From contig CACZSB010000150.1 in assembly GCA_902783765.1 (NCBI GenBank), positions 1 through 6,702 of the forward strand: 6,702 bases of DNA, read 5' to 3'. This document shows, in pieces, positions 1-5,588 of this stretch; within the stretch, counting starts at the first letter, position 1; each line of letters begins with the position of its first letter. Position numbers and translations under genes: made by a program. The notes under the pieces were generated by a model that did not search any database, was not told the origin of the DNA, and saw nothing but the letters and a program-made list of their open reading frames with translations. This stretch comes from an uncultured Lachnospiraceae bacterium (lineage in GTDB: Bacteria; Bacillota; Clostridia; Lachnospirales; Lachnospiraceae).

Positions 1-9
1 CCCAAGGAG

Positions 10-84
10 GGTGGGTGGTGGGACTCGAACCCACGACCTTCAGAACCACAATCTGACGCGCTAACCAACTGTGCTAAACCCACC
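10..84 (-). tRNA. tRNA-His (anticodon GTG)
   Basis: Read on the minus strand this folds as a tRNA. The anticodon stem TCAGA/TCTGA closes the loop TTGTGGT, giving anticodon GTG (plus-strand 47-49). The T-arm is GTGGG-TTCGAGT-CCCAC (18-34), and the acceptor stem pairs 77-83 with 11-17. A G at 84 opposite a C at 10 fits the extra G(-1):C73 pair that marks bacterial tRNA-His. No CCA is encoded after the discriminator, so it must be added enzymatically. Two non-Watson-Crick positions are seen (U7/C66 and A12/C23); they do not disturb the overall fold. It lies downstream of tRNA-Gly, probably in the same transcript. Confidence 0.95.
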
Positions 85-96
85 ATGTTCTCTTCC

Positions 97-130
97 CCCG
101 CGCCGGATTGTTCTGGGCTTTGCGCGCGGG
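97..130 (-). other. GC-rich hairpin in the spacer between the two tRNAs
   Basis: A perfect 7-bp inverted repeat, CCCGCGC (97-103) and GCGCGGG (124-130), flanks a 20-nt loop in the 47-bp spacer between tRNA-Gly and tRNA-His. In the shared precursor RNA it would form a stem separating the two tRNAs. This could help present the ends for RNase processing. There is no U-tract on the minus strand, so it is not a terminator. The processing role is inference. Confidence 0.4.
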
Positions 131-131
131 A

Positions 132-202
132 AGCGGGTGATGGGAATCGAACCCACGTGTCCAGCTTGGAAGGCTGGTGTTCTACCATTGAACTACACCC
201 GC
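132..202 (-). tRNA. tRNA-Gly (anticodon TCC)
   Basis: On the minus strand the acceptor stem GCGGGTG/CACCCGC pairs perfectly. The anticodon stem CCAGC/GCTGG closes the loop CTTCCAA, with anticodon TCC (plus-strand 168-170). The T-loop is TTCGATT, and the discriminator base is U, as is usual for bacterial tRNA-Gly. No CCA is encoded. It is the first gene after the minus-strand promoter at 221-249 and is followed by tRNA-His. Confidence 0.96.
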
Positions 203-220
203 GCTTTTGGCGCAAGGGGA

Positions 221-249
221 ATTATATTATATATATAAACCCCTGTCAA
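221..249 (-). promoter_or_regulatory. Consensus sigma-A promoter of the tRNA-Gly/tRNA-His unit
   Basis: On the minus strand a perfect TTGACA -35 box (244-249) is separated by exactly 17 bp from a perfect TATAAT -10 box (221-226). The predicted start is near 214, about 12 bp before the tRNA-Gly 5' end. A full-consensus promoter fits strong, growth-linked tRNA expression. The very AT-rich spacer may also open easily for a divergent promoter on the plus strand, although none is clear there. Confidence 0.88.
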
Positions 250-288
250 TCGTTTTTCAAAAATACTTGCAGAGAGGCAAAGTTAAGC

Positions 289-322
289 AATAAGTGGTGC
301 AGGGTTGCACCGCTTATTTTTT
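289..322 (+). terminator. Intrinsic terminator in the leader of the HTH/parAB operon
   Basis: A 13-bp stem (289-301 with 306-318, twelve Watson-Crick pairs and one T-G pair) closes a GGGT tetraloop and runs into TTTTTT (317-322). This is a canonical plus-strand intrinsic terminator. It ends 7 nt before the AAGGAG ribosome binding site (330-335) of the next gene, with no room for another promoter between. Either it acts as an attenuator inside the leader, or it blocks read-through from the left while transcription of the operon starts elsewhere. A smaller bulged hairpin (265-270 with 277-283) precedes it. The only plus-strand promoter match upstream is weak: TTGGCG at 207-212, 17 bp, TATATA at 230-235. 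Confidence 0.8.
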
Positions 323-341
323 ATCGATTAAGGAGACAAAA

Positions 342-608
342 ATGAACGAGAATATGTGGAATCCAGGGTTCAGAAAAAAATTCACCTTCGAGCAAAGAGA
401 ACATATTCGAAAGCTTTGGGAGAGAGGATGGTCCGTCGGAGAGATTGCTGCGGAGATGGGCAAGCCTGCTAATACGATCTATGCCTGCCTCAAGAAAGGA
501 TTCGTAAAAGACGAACTGCTGCCGAATGGCAGATATAAATATGACCCGCGAATAGTGAGGAAAACCACTTTTGGGAAACCCCCAAAAGACAAGAAGGATA
601 AGGAATAA
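342..608 (+). CDS. Small helix-turn-helix DNA-binding protein
   Basis: An 88-residue basic protein. Residues 15-52 (FTFEQREHIRKLWERGWSVG onward) match the helix-turn-helix pattern seen in IS30-type transposase N-termini and related small regulators. In this pattern a helix opening with 'EQRE' is followed by SVGEIAAEMG and a recognition helix, roughly ANTIYACLKKG (43-53). There is no catalytic domain, so it is a free-standing DNA-binding protein. The C-terminal tail is Lys-rich (residues 74-88). The start is ATG 342, with AAGGAG at 330-335 spaced 6 nt. An in-frame upstream GTG at 294 lies inside the terminator stem and is unlikely to be used. The gene is first in the plus-strand operon, 24 bp before parA, so a role as regulator or DNA-binding accessory of the element is a reasonable inference. 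The exact target is unknown. Confidence 0.75.
   Translation: MNENMWNPGFRKKFTFEQREHIRKLWERGWSVGEIAAEMGKPANTIYACLKKGFVKDELLPNGRYKYDPRIVRKTTFGKPPKDKKDKE
568..588 (+). repeat. Inverted repeat at the 3' end of the HTH gene, before parA
   Basis: A perfect 8-bp inverted repeat, CTTTTGGG (568-575) and CCCAAAAG (581-588), has a 5-nt loop. It lies in the last codons of the HTH gene, about 45 bp before the parA start. No T-tract follows, so it is not a classic terminator. It could be an mRNA stem that tunes parA translation or mRNA decay, or a dyad bound by a regulator. The function is inference. Confidence 0.5.
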
Positions 609-632
609 CTCATAAGAAAGGTTGGTAGGAAA

Positions 633-1400
633 ATGAGGACTATTTCTTTCGTGAACATTAAGGGAGGCGTGGGAAAGACCACAACGGCAATGGCCTTTGC
701 TCTGATCCTGGCCAGGGAAATGGGAAAGCGGGTGCTGGTGATCGATGCGACCATCCAGCACCACATGACCCGCTGGCTGGGGATCACGGAGCAGGAGCCC
801 CTGGTAACGCTGGCCGATATCATGCTGCGGCGGGAGCTGCCCATTGAGATGGCCATCCGTCATACGGACTACGGCGTGGATCTTATCCCCTCCTCCTTTG
901 CCCTGTCATCGGCAAACAGGACAATCCTGATCGATGCATCGAGCCCCGCCCAGTTCAGGCTGAAGATGAAAGTGGCAGCCGTGGCGGATCGGTACGACTA
1001 CTGCATCATCGATTGCCCGCCGGATGTGGATGTGGCCGTGGCCAACGCCCTGGCCATTTCAAACGAGGTGCTGATCCCCATGGACTGTTCGGATTTTTCC
1101 ATGGACGGCATGGATTATCTTTTCCAGGCCATGAACGCCGCCGCCGAATACAATCCGGATCTGAGATTTCCAGGGGTCTTCCTGACCATGGATGTAAAAA
1201 ACTCCACCCTGGCAGCGGATATGCGCCGGGCCCTGGAGGAGGAAGGGGTTCCCTGCTTTGAGCAGACCATCCGCCATGCCGTGGGGGTGAAGAAAAGCAC
1301 CCGGACGGCCCCGGTGATCTTAAGCCAGCCCCAGGCAGCCGTCTGTGACGACTATCGCAGCCTGGTGAAGGAATATCTGGAGGTAAAAAATGGCCTCTGA
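633..1400 (+). CDS. parA: ParA/Soj-family partition ATPase with an altered Walker A' motif
   Basis: A 255-residue deviant-Walker P-loop ATPase of the ParA/MinD family, expected to move or position DNA together with a ParB partner on the nucleoid. The deviant Walker A motif KGGVGKTT is at residues 10-17, with signature lysine K10, and Walker B IIDCPP is at 125-130. Length and lack of an N-terminal DNA-binding domain fit the short chromosomal/ICE type. The Walker A' region (VLVIDATIQ, 34-42) is unusual. The family pattern is D-x-D-P-Q; here the first Asp (D38) is kept, but the second Asp is Thr40 and the Pro is Ile41. In MinD and Soj that second Asp is needed for ATP hydrolysis. The ribosome binding site is weak: AAAGG 11 nt upstream, or TAGGA only 2 nt upstream. 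The last 11 bp overlap parB, implying coupled translation. Confidence 0.9.
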   Translation: MRTISFVNIKGGVGKTTTAMAFALILAREMGKRVLVIDATIQHHMTRWLGITEQEPLVTLADIMLRRELPIEMAIRHTDYGVDLIPSSFALSSANRTILIDASSPAQFRLKMKVAAVADRYDYCIIDCPPDVDVAVANALAISNEVLIPMDCSDFSMDGMDYLFQAMNAAAEYNPDLRFPGVFLTMDVKNSTLAADMRRALEEEGVPCFEQTIRHAVGVKKSTRTAPVILSQPQAAVCDDYRSLVKEYLEVKNGL

Positions 1401-2631
1401 AAAGTTTCGCATGAAAAGCCGGCAGATCAGCGACTCGGACAGGGCGGCCATCCAGGGAATCTATTCCGCTATGGAGGATACGGCGGCCCGCTATGTACAG
1501 AGCATTCCGCTGGACTCTATTAAGCCCTTCCCGGGCCATCCCTACCATGTGCTGGATAATGCCGACATGGACGAGCTCATGGAGAGCATATCCGGCAGCG
1601 GCATCCAGGAGCCCATCCTGGTCTGGGCCGTGAGCGAGCCCTGGCAGGGCCCGGAGGGGGAAACGCTGGCAGCTCCCGGGGATTATATCCTGATCTCTGG
1701 ACACCGAAGAAAGCATGCCTGCCAGCGGCTGGGGCTTTTAACCATCCCGGCCATCCTTTCCACCTACACCGTGGACGAAGCCAGGCTTGCCATGGTCGAT
1801 GCCAATCTGCGCCGGGAGAAGGTGCTGCCCTCGGAGAAGGCCTACGCTTACAAGATCAAATATGACGCCTTAAAGAACCAGGGGAAGCGGTCGGATGCAA
1901 CTTCTGGCCTAATAGGCCAGAAGTCAGGGGCAAGAGAAAAGCTGGCAGAGAAAGAAAAAGACAGCGGGCGGCAAATAGCAAGACTCATCCGCCTCACCGA
2001 GCTGCTGCCGGAGCTTTTGGAGATGGTGGATTCAGGTCTTCTCCCTTTTTATGCCGCCGTTTCCCTATCCTATCTGGATCCGGCGGTGCAGAAGCCAGGC
2101 TATGCGGTGCCCCCGGCAAAAGATCAGAAACCGAACCAGGCCCTTCTCCTCTCCCTGGTCAGTACGGAGGAGCTGCTTCGGCCGTCCATGGCCACAGCGG
2201 AGGCCTTAAAGGAGGCGGCTAAAAACGGATCCAGGCTTCTGTCCCGGGAGGAAATGACAGATATCCTAAGCTCCGAGCAGCGGGCCCGGGCGGCGAGCCA
2301 AAACAAAAGTGAGAAGAAAATCAAAAAGGCCTCCAAGAAGATCGTGAAGTTTCTGGAGCCCAAGGACGATGAACCTCTGGAATTTGAAATCAGCGACTAT
2401 GTGCCCGGCTCCATGTCCGGCCCCATGAAGCTGACGGATCCGGGGGAGGCACCGGTTCCCACGGCGAATGAGATCGCCGGCCTGAAGGCCCTGCTTTCGG
2501 CCGCCGCCCGGAGCCTTACGCATCACCGCCAGAAGGACGATATGCCGGATGAGGAGCTGATTAAGATCCTGGGCCGGCTGGAGGAAGCCCTTAAGCAATA
2601 CCGGGAGGATAAAAACATATGTTCGATATAA
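1390..2631 (+). CDS. parB: ParB-like CTPase/DNA-binding partition protein
   Basis: A 413-residue ParB/Spo0J-like protein, partner of the ParA encoded just upstream. The ParB N-terminal domain covers roughly residues 36-145. It has SIPLDSIKPFPGHPYHV at 38-54, the CTP-binding box GHRRKHA (104-110; the chromosomal family usually has GERRxRA), and NLRRE at 139-143, matching the ENxxR box. A central helix-turn-helix segment follows (about 192-230, SGRQIARLIRLTELLPELL onward). A long Lys- and Glu-rich C-terminal half (about 300-413) is less conserved. ParB proteins of Firmicutes mobile elements have this architecture. A strong GGAGG (1379-1383) lies 6 nt before ATG 1390. A perfect 11-bp inverted repeat sits inside the gene at 1900-1924. 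The 3' end overlaps the next gene by 13 bp. The cognate parS site is not identified. Confidence 0.88.
   Translation: MASEKFRMKSRQISDSDRAAIQGIYSAMEDTAARYVQSIPLDSIKPFPGHPYHVLDNADMDELMESISGSGIQEPILVWAVSEPWQGPEGETLAAPGDYILISGHRRKHACQRLGLLTIPAILSTYTVDEARLAMVDANLRREKVLPSEKAYAYKIKYDALKNQGKRSDATSGLIGQKSGAREKLAEKEKDSGRQIARLIRLTELLPELLEMVDSGLLPFYAAVSLSYLDPAVQKPGYAVPPAKDQKPNQALLLSLVSTEELLRPSMATAEALKEAAKNGSRLLSREEMTDILSSEQRARAASQNKSEKKIKKASKKIVKFLEPKDDEPLEFEISDYVPGSMSGPMKLTDPGEAPVPTANEIAGLKALLSAAARSLTHHRQKDDMPDEELIKILGRLEEALKQYREDKNICSI
1900..1924. repeat. Perfect 11-bp inverted repeat inside parB
   Basis: ACTTCTGGCCT (1900-1910), a 3-bp centre AAT, and AGGCCAGAAGT (1914-1924) form a perfect dyad. It lies in codons 171-179 of parB, in the linker between the CTPase-like domain and the helix-turn-helix. 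An 11-bp perfect match is unlikely by chance in a coding sequence. It does not match the chromosomal parS consensus (TGTTNCACGTGAAACA). It could be a ParB or regulator binding site, or an mRNA stem with a short loop. I found no second copy in this window. Confidence 0.7.
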
Positions 2632-3017
2632 TCCAGGCAATCTATATCCTGGCCATGATCCTGCTCATCACTTTAGGAATAATGCTGATTTTTGTGAGCT
2701 TTATTTTCCTGCGAAGCGGAATCGAGGTGGATATAGCAGAACGCATCGCCAGGGAGCATCAGGCGCATTTAAAGGAGCCCATCAGCGATCTGCGGGCCGC
2801 CTACCGCTTTGCGGATGATCTGAAATGCTACGCCGTGGCGGTGAATGTGTATCAGGAGGCAAAGGCGGAAATGATCAGAACCAAAAGGCTGGTGCTGCCC
2901 TGGCCCGTGGCCGATGATCCCCAGGCATCCCAGGAGGATGTGGAGTGGATCTGGCAGGCCGGGGACGCCCTAAGCCGAATCATAGAACAGTTACAGGAGG
3001 ATAAAGGAAATGACTAA
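2619..3017 (+). CDS. Small membrane protein with one N-terminal TM helix
   Basis: A 132-residue protein that I do not recognise by family. Residues 4-31 form a long hydrophobic segment (IIQAIYILAMILLITLGIML onward), followed by a soluble, probably cytoplasmic, domain of about 100 residues. That domain has charged helical stretches and a conserved-looking LPWPVADD at 93-100. It overlaps the end of parB by 13 bp, and the GGGAGG at 2603-2608 gives a spacing of about 10 nt. It also overlaps the next gene by 8 bp, so it belongs to the same transcript. Such proteins are common in element maintenance or conjugation regions, but no specific function can be assigned. Confidence 0.7.
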   Translation: MFDIIQAIYILAMILLITLGIMLIFVSFIFLRSGIEVDIAERIAREHQAHLKEPISDLRAAYRFADDLKCYAVAVNVYQEAKAEMIRTKRLVLPWPVADDPQASQEDVEWIWQAGDALSRIIEQLQEDKGND

Positions 3018-3465
3018 GAACGAAAAGCGCTTTGCTTTGATCATAGCTGGGATCCAGATGGTGGTGCTGATAGCCCTCATAGTTTTGCTGGTTCTGGCTG
3101 TCTCCATGAATTCGAAAGGTTCGGATTCCGGAGAAAGCCAGACCGCCCCGGCGGAGTTCTCCGCCGAAGGGGCCACGGAACCGGACGCTACAGCACCCAC
3201 CGAGCCTGTCACAGAGACGGCGCCGAAAGAAAGCACCCCGGCCCAGACGGAAGAAAGCACCACGGAGGCTGCCACCACGGAGCCGGTGACAGAGCCGGTC
3301 ACAGAGGCCCCCACCACTACAGCAGCGCCCACGGAGCCGGAAACCACCCCAGCCCCCGAAACGGAGGCACCCACGGAGCCTGTGACGGAGACGGTGCCGG
3401 AGGAAGGCACTCAGGCAGTAGAACCCACGAGCTTTCCCACCTCCTCAGACGGCGGAGAGGGATGA
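3010..3465 (+). CDS. Single-TM protein with Thr/Glu/Pro-rich tail
   Basis: A 151-residue protein. Residues 8-33 form a transmembrane helix (FALIIAGIQMVVLIALIVLL onward) after a basic N-terminus, predicting a tail outside the cell. Residues 34-151 are low-complexity, dominated by Thr, Glu, Pro and Ala. The decapeptide PTEPVTETAP (63-72) recurs as PTEPVTETVP (121-130), with nucleotide repeats at 3196-3225 and 3370-3399. The tail resembles the linkers and stalks of Gram-positive surface proteins. There is no sortase LPxTG motif, so the TM helix is the anchor. AGGAGG at 2995-3000 lies 9 nt before ATG 3010. Function is unknown; an extended or spacer-like surface protein is the most that can be said. 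Confidence 0.7.
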   Translation: MTKNEKRFALIIAGIQMVVLIALIVLLVLAVSMNSKGSDSGESQTAPAEFSAEGATEPDATAPTEPVTETAPKESTPAQTEESTTEAATTEPVTEPVTEAPTTTAAPTEPETTPAPETEAPTEPVTETVPEEGTQAVEPTSFPTSSDGGEG

Positions 3466-3489
3466 GGTCAAAACAAAGGAGGATAAACC

Positions 3490-5049
3490 ATGAAGAACGA
3501 GCAGCAATATTCCCTGGAGGATTTCACCCTTAAGGAGGTAAAGGTACGCCTAAAGCTCGAAGAAGGGGAAAGACTCTTTAGCGGCGAGGCTTTAAGCAGC
3601 CCCAGGGCCATCGCAGAGTGCATGCAGGAATATCTTAAGGAAAATGACCGGGAATACTTCCTGATCCTGAATATGGATGCCAAGATGCACCCCATAAATT
3701 TCAATGTCGTATCCATCGGCTGCCTGAACGCTTCTTTAGCCCATCCCCGGGAGGTTTTCAAATCCGCCATCCTTTCCAATGCGGCGGGGGTGGTGATGGT
3801 GCATAATCACCCCTCCGGAGATCCGGAGCCCAGCGCCCAGGACCTGGATCTGACCAGGAAGCTGATCATGGCCGGAGATCTTCTGGATATGCCTGTCTTT
3901 GATCACCTGATCATCGGGGACAGCTGGAGATCCGTCCGGGAGGAAATGCCTCATTTATGGGAGCAGGCCCGGCTGGATCTGAAAAATCCGGATGCCCTGG
4001 ATATGCTCAGGGAGACTCCGGCGGCCCCCGTGAGCAAGCGGGATGAATACCGGCGGGCCATGGCCGATATGTTTATCCAGAGCCTGAAAGAACAGGGGCT
4101 TTCCTGGAAGAAGGGCTGGAAAAGCATGGGGAAGCTGAGAAACGGCATCACGAACCGGCCCTACCGGGGCAGCAATGTCTTTACGCTCCTGATGGTCTCT
4201 CAGCTTAAGGGGCTCAAGGATCCCCGCTGGTACAGCTTTAATCAGATCGCGGACAGGAATGGGAAATACCATCCCGGTGAGAAATGGAAGCTGAAAAAGG
4301 GCAGCAAGGCCAGCTATGTGGAATATTGGTTCTGCTATGACAAGAAGGCCGCGGAGGGAGAAAAGCGTTACCTGAGCTTTGAGGAGGCAGACCGTCTGGT
4401 TAAAGACGGCCGCCGGGAAGAGACGGATTTTGTTCTGAAGACCCGATATTTCGCCGTATATAACGGGGACATGGTGGAGGGCCTTCCCCCTTACCGGGAG
4501 GAAGTAAGGGAAGCCTTCCCCACAGACGAGGCCGTGGAGAAGATCTCCCGGGGCATGGGCGTTTCCATTCAGGAAAGCCCCGGGGGGGAGGCTTACTACC
4601 GCCCGGCCGTGGATACGGTCTTTATGCCCGCAAAGGAGAGCTTTTTCAGCGAAGGGGACTATCATTCCACGGCGCTGCATGAGCTCACCCATGCCAGCGG
4701 CCACGCCAGCCGACTGGGCCGGGAGCTATCCGGAGGCTTTGGCAGCGAGTCCTACGCCAGGGAGGAGCTGGTGGCCGAGATCGGATCCGCCTTCCTGGGC
4801 TATCACTTAGGCTGCGAAACAGAGAGCCTGCGGGATAACCACAAGGCCTATGTGCAAAGCTGGATCCAGCATATCCAGGAAAAGCCGGAGGCCCTGGAGC
4901 AGGCCATAAAGGACGCTTTAAAGGCAGCGGATTATATGGAAAAAGCCGGCGGGCTCCTGCCCGGAGAGAGCGCAGCTTCGGATGAGAGCCGCTTCCCGGA
5001 GGAAGGCGAAGCCCAGGCGGAAACCGCTGATCTGGGCGTTCACGCATAG
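3490..5049 (+). CDS. RadC-type JAB domain fused to ArdC-type antirestriction/zincin domain
   Basis: A 519-residue fusion. Residues about 30-158 form a RadC-type JAB/MPN domain. The metal motif is HNHPSGDPEPSAQD (105-118), with H105, H107, S115 and D118 in JAMM spacing. The N-terminal helix-hairpin-helix part of chromosomal RadC is absent. Residues about 184-320 resemble the ssDNA-binding N-domain of plasmid ArdC (TNRPYRGSNV at 221-230, PRWYSF at 245-250). Residues about 370-485 form the zincin metallopeptidase half, with HELTH at 397-401 and REELVAE (424-430) holding the likely third ligand, E426 or E430. ArdC proteins protect incoming single-stranded DNA from restriction. RadC-like JAB domains are common in mobile elements, but their role is not settled. 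AAAGGAGG (3475-3482) precedes ATG 3490 by 7 nt. The fusion is the key novelty here. Confidence 0.85.
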   Translation: MKNEQQYSLEDFTLKEVKVRLKLEEGERLFSGEALSSPRAIAECMQEYLKENDREYFLILNMDAKMHPINFNVVSIGCLNASLAHPREVFKSAILSNAAGVVMVHNHPSGDPEPSAQDLDLTRKLIMAGDLLDMPVFDHLIIGDSWRSVREEMPHLWEQARLDLKNPDALDMLRETPAAPVSKRDEYRRAMADMFIQSLKEQGLSWKKGWKSMGKLRNGITNRPYRGSNVFTLLMVSQLKGLKDPRWYSFNQIADRNGKYHPGEKWKLKKGSKASYVEYWFCYDKKAAEGEKRYLSFEEADRLVKDGRREETDFVLKTRYFAVYNGDMVEGLPPYREEVREAFPTDEAVEKISRGMGVSIQESPGGEAYYRPAVDTVFMPAKESFFSEGDYHSTALHELTHASGHASRLGRELSGGFGSESYAREELVAEIGSAFLGYHLGCETESLRDNHKAYVQSWIQHIQEKPEALEQAIKDALKAADYMEKAGGLLPGESAASDESRFPEEGEAQAETADLGVHA

Positions 5050-5060
5050 GGAGGGAAAGC

Positions 5061-5468
5061 ATGGGAAAATTCTTTATGGTGTTAGGAGTATTTTGCCTTT
5101 TGCTGGTTGCTTTGAGAGTTGTTAATTTCCTCCGAAGTGGGGACTATACACATTTTGAAGCGATTTTGCAGGGAGTGAAAGAAGCTGCGGTAATTTTCCT
5201 ACTCGGAGCCATACTTATTTCGCTTAAAGGCTATGCAGATACTCTGCTGGAAGAGAACAGCCGCCAAATCTCCATTATGGAGGCCCAGGAAACGGTAACG
5301 ATATGCGATAAGAGGATTGGCAACGGCCTGTTTAGGATTTCGTACTATGTGACCTGCTCCTTTACCGATTCGGAAACAGGAACGGAATACACCCTGGAAG
5401 TACCCGTAACAGAGGAACAATACAATTTGCTCAAAGTCGGGGATGAGTGGGACTACGCCCATAGGTAA
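5061..5468 (+). CDS. Two-TM membrane protein with a C-terminal beta domain
   Basis: A 135-residue protein. TM helices are predicted at about 4-22 and 42-58, followed by a 75-residue domain whose alternating pattern suggests beta strands. The segment YYVTCSFTDSETGTEYTLEV ending in LKVGDEWDY resembles the DUF2500/DUF3592 type of small membrane-linked domain. That is a pattern likeness, not a firm assignment. GGGAGGG (5049-5055) lies 5 nt before the ATG, and the gap to the previous gene is 11 bp, so it is likely the last operon member. Its DNA is visibly richer in A and T than the preceding genes, which may mean a separate origin. Function is unknown. Confidence 0.75.
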   Translation: MGKFFMVLGVFCLLLVALRVVNFLRSGDYTHFEAILQGVKEAAVIFLLGAILISLKGYADTLLEENSRQISIMEAQETVTICDKRIGNGLFRISYYVTCSFTDSETGTEYTLEVPVTEEQYNLLKVGDEWDYAHR

Positions 5469-5531
5469 TACCCTGGGCTGCCAAATATACAGCACCTTGA
5501 TAACTGAATATGACTATCCAAAGAAAATAGC

Positions 5532-5548
5532 GATTTTTGTTGATTTTT
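5532..5548 (+). repeat. Two direct GATTTTT repeats, 10 bp apart
   Basis: GATTTTT occurs at 5532-5538 and again at 5542-5548, one DNA helical turn apart, immediately upstream of the promoter at 5550-5578. The spacing would place both copies on one face of the DNA. This is typical of regulator half-sites or an upstream A/T element that helps RNA polymerase. No specific factor can be named. Confidence 0.4.
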
Positions 5549-5549
5549 A

Positions 5550-5578
5550 GTGACTTTTCGCCGAAAATATTGTATAAT
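5550..5578 (+). promoter_or_regulatory. Predicted sigma-A promoter of the repeat lipoprotein gene
   Basis: A perfect TATAAT -10 box (5573-5578) lies 17 bp after GTGACT (5550-5555), a 4/6 match to TTGACA. The predicted start is near 5585, about 45 bp before the lipoprotein ATG. It lies in an AT-rich gap of 160 bp, so the lipoprotein gene can be transcribed separately from the parAB operon. No clear terminator is seen after the previous gene, so read-through is also possible. Confidence 0.65.
5555..5567. promoter_or_regulatory. Dyad in the promoter spacer, candidate operator
   Basis: TTTTCG-C-CGAAAA is a 13-bp dyad with perfect 6-bp arms around a single central base. It sits between the -35 and -10 boxes, the usual place for a repressor to block polymerase. 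The regulator is unknown. Because the centre is one base, this is a DNA dyad rather than an RNA hairpin. Confidence 0.45.
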
Positions 5579-5588
5579 TTAATTGAGG

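Noticed and set aside
294..341. Upstream GTG start for the HTH protein, adding 16 residues
   Set aside because: The GTG lies inside the terminator stem and has no Shine-Dalgarno. ATG 342 has AAGGAG at good spacing.
85..345. Plus-strand reading frame of 86 codons across the tRNA-Gly gene
   Set aside because: It is the translation of the antisense of a tRNA gene and its promoter, and it has no ribosome binding site. Such frames are common false calls over tRNA-Gly.
1006..1716. Minus-strand frame of 236 codons opposite the parA/parB junction
   Set aside because: It is Pro- and Gly-rich shadow sequence spanning two well-supported plus-strand genes.
2991..3410. Minus-strand Ser/Gly/Val repeat protein
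   Set aside because: It is the reverse-strand reading of the Thr/Glu/Pro repeat region and its repeat pattern follows from the plus-strand codons.
3955..4704. Long minus-strand frame of 249 codons opposite the RadC-ArdC gene
   Set aside because: The plus-strand frame has two recognisable domains and a ribosome binding site. The minus frame has no recognisable motif and is a shadow in GC-rich DNA.
5469..5520. Terminator after the two-TM gene
   Set aside because: Only a 4-bp GCTG/CAGC pairing is seen, with no T-tract, so a terminator is not supported.
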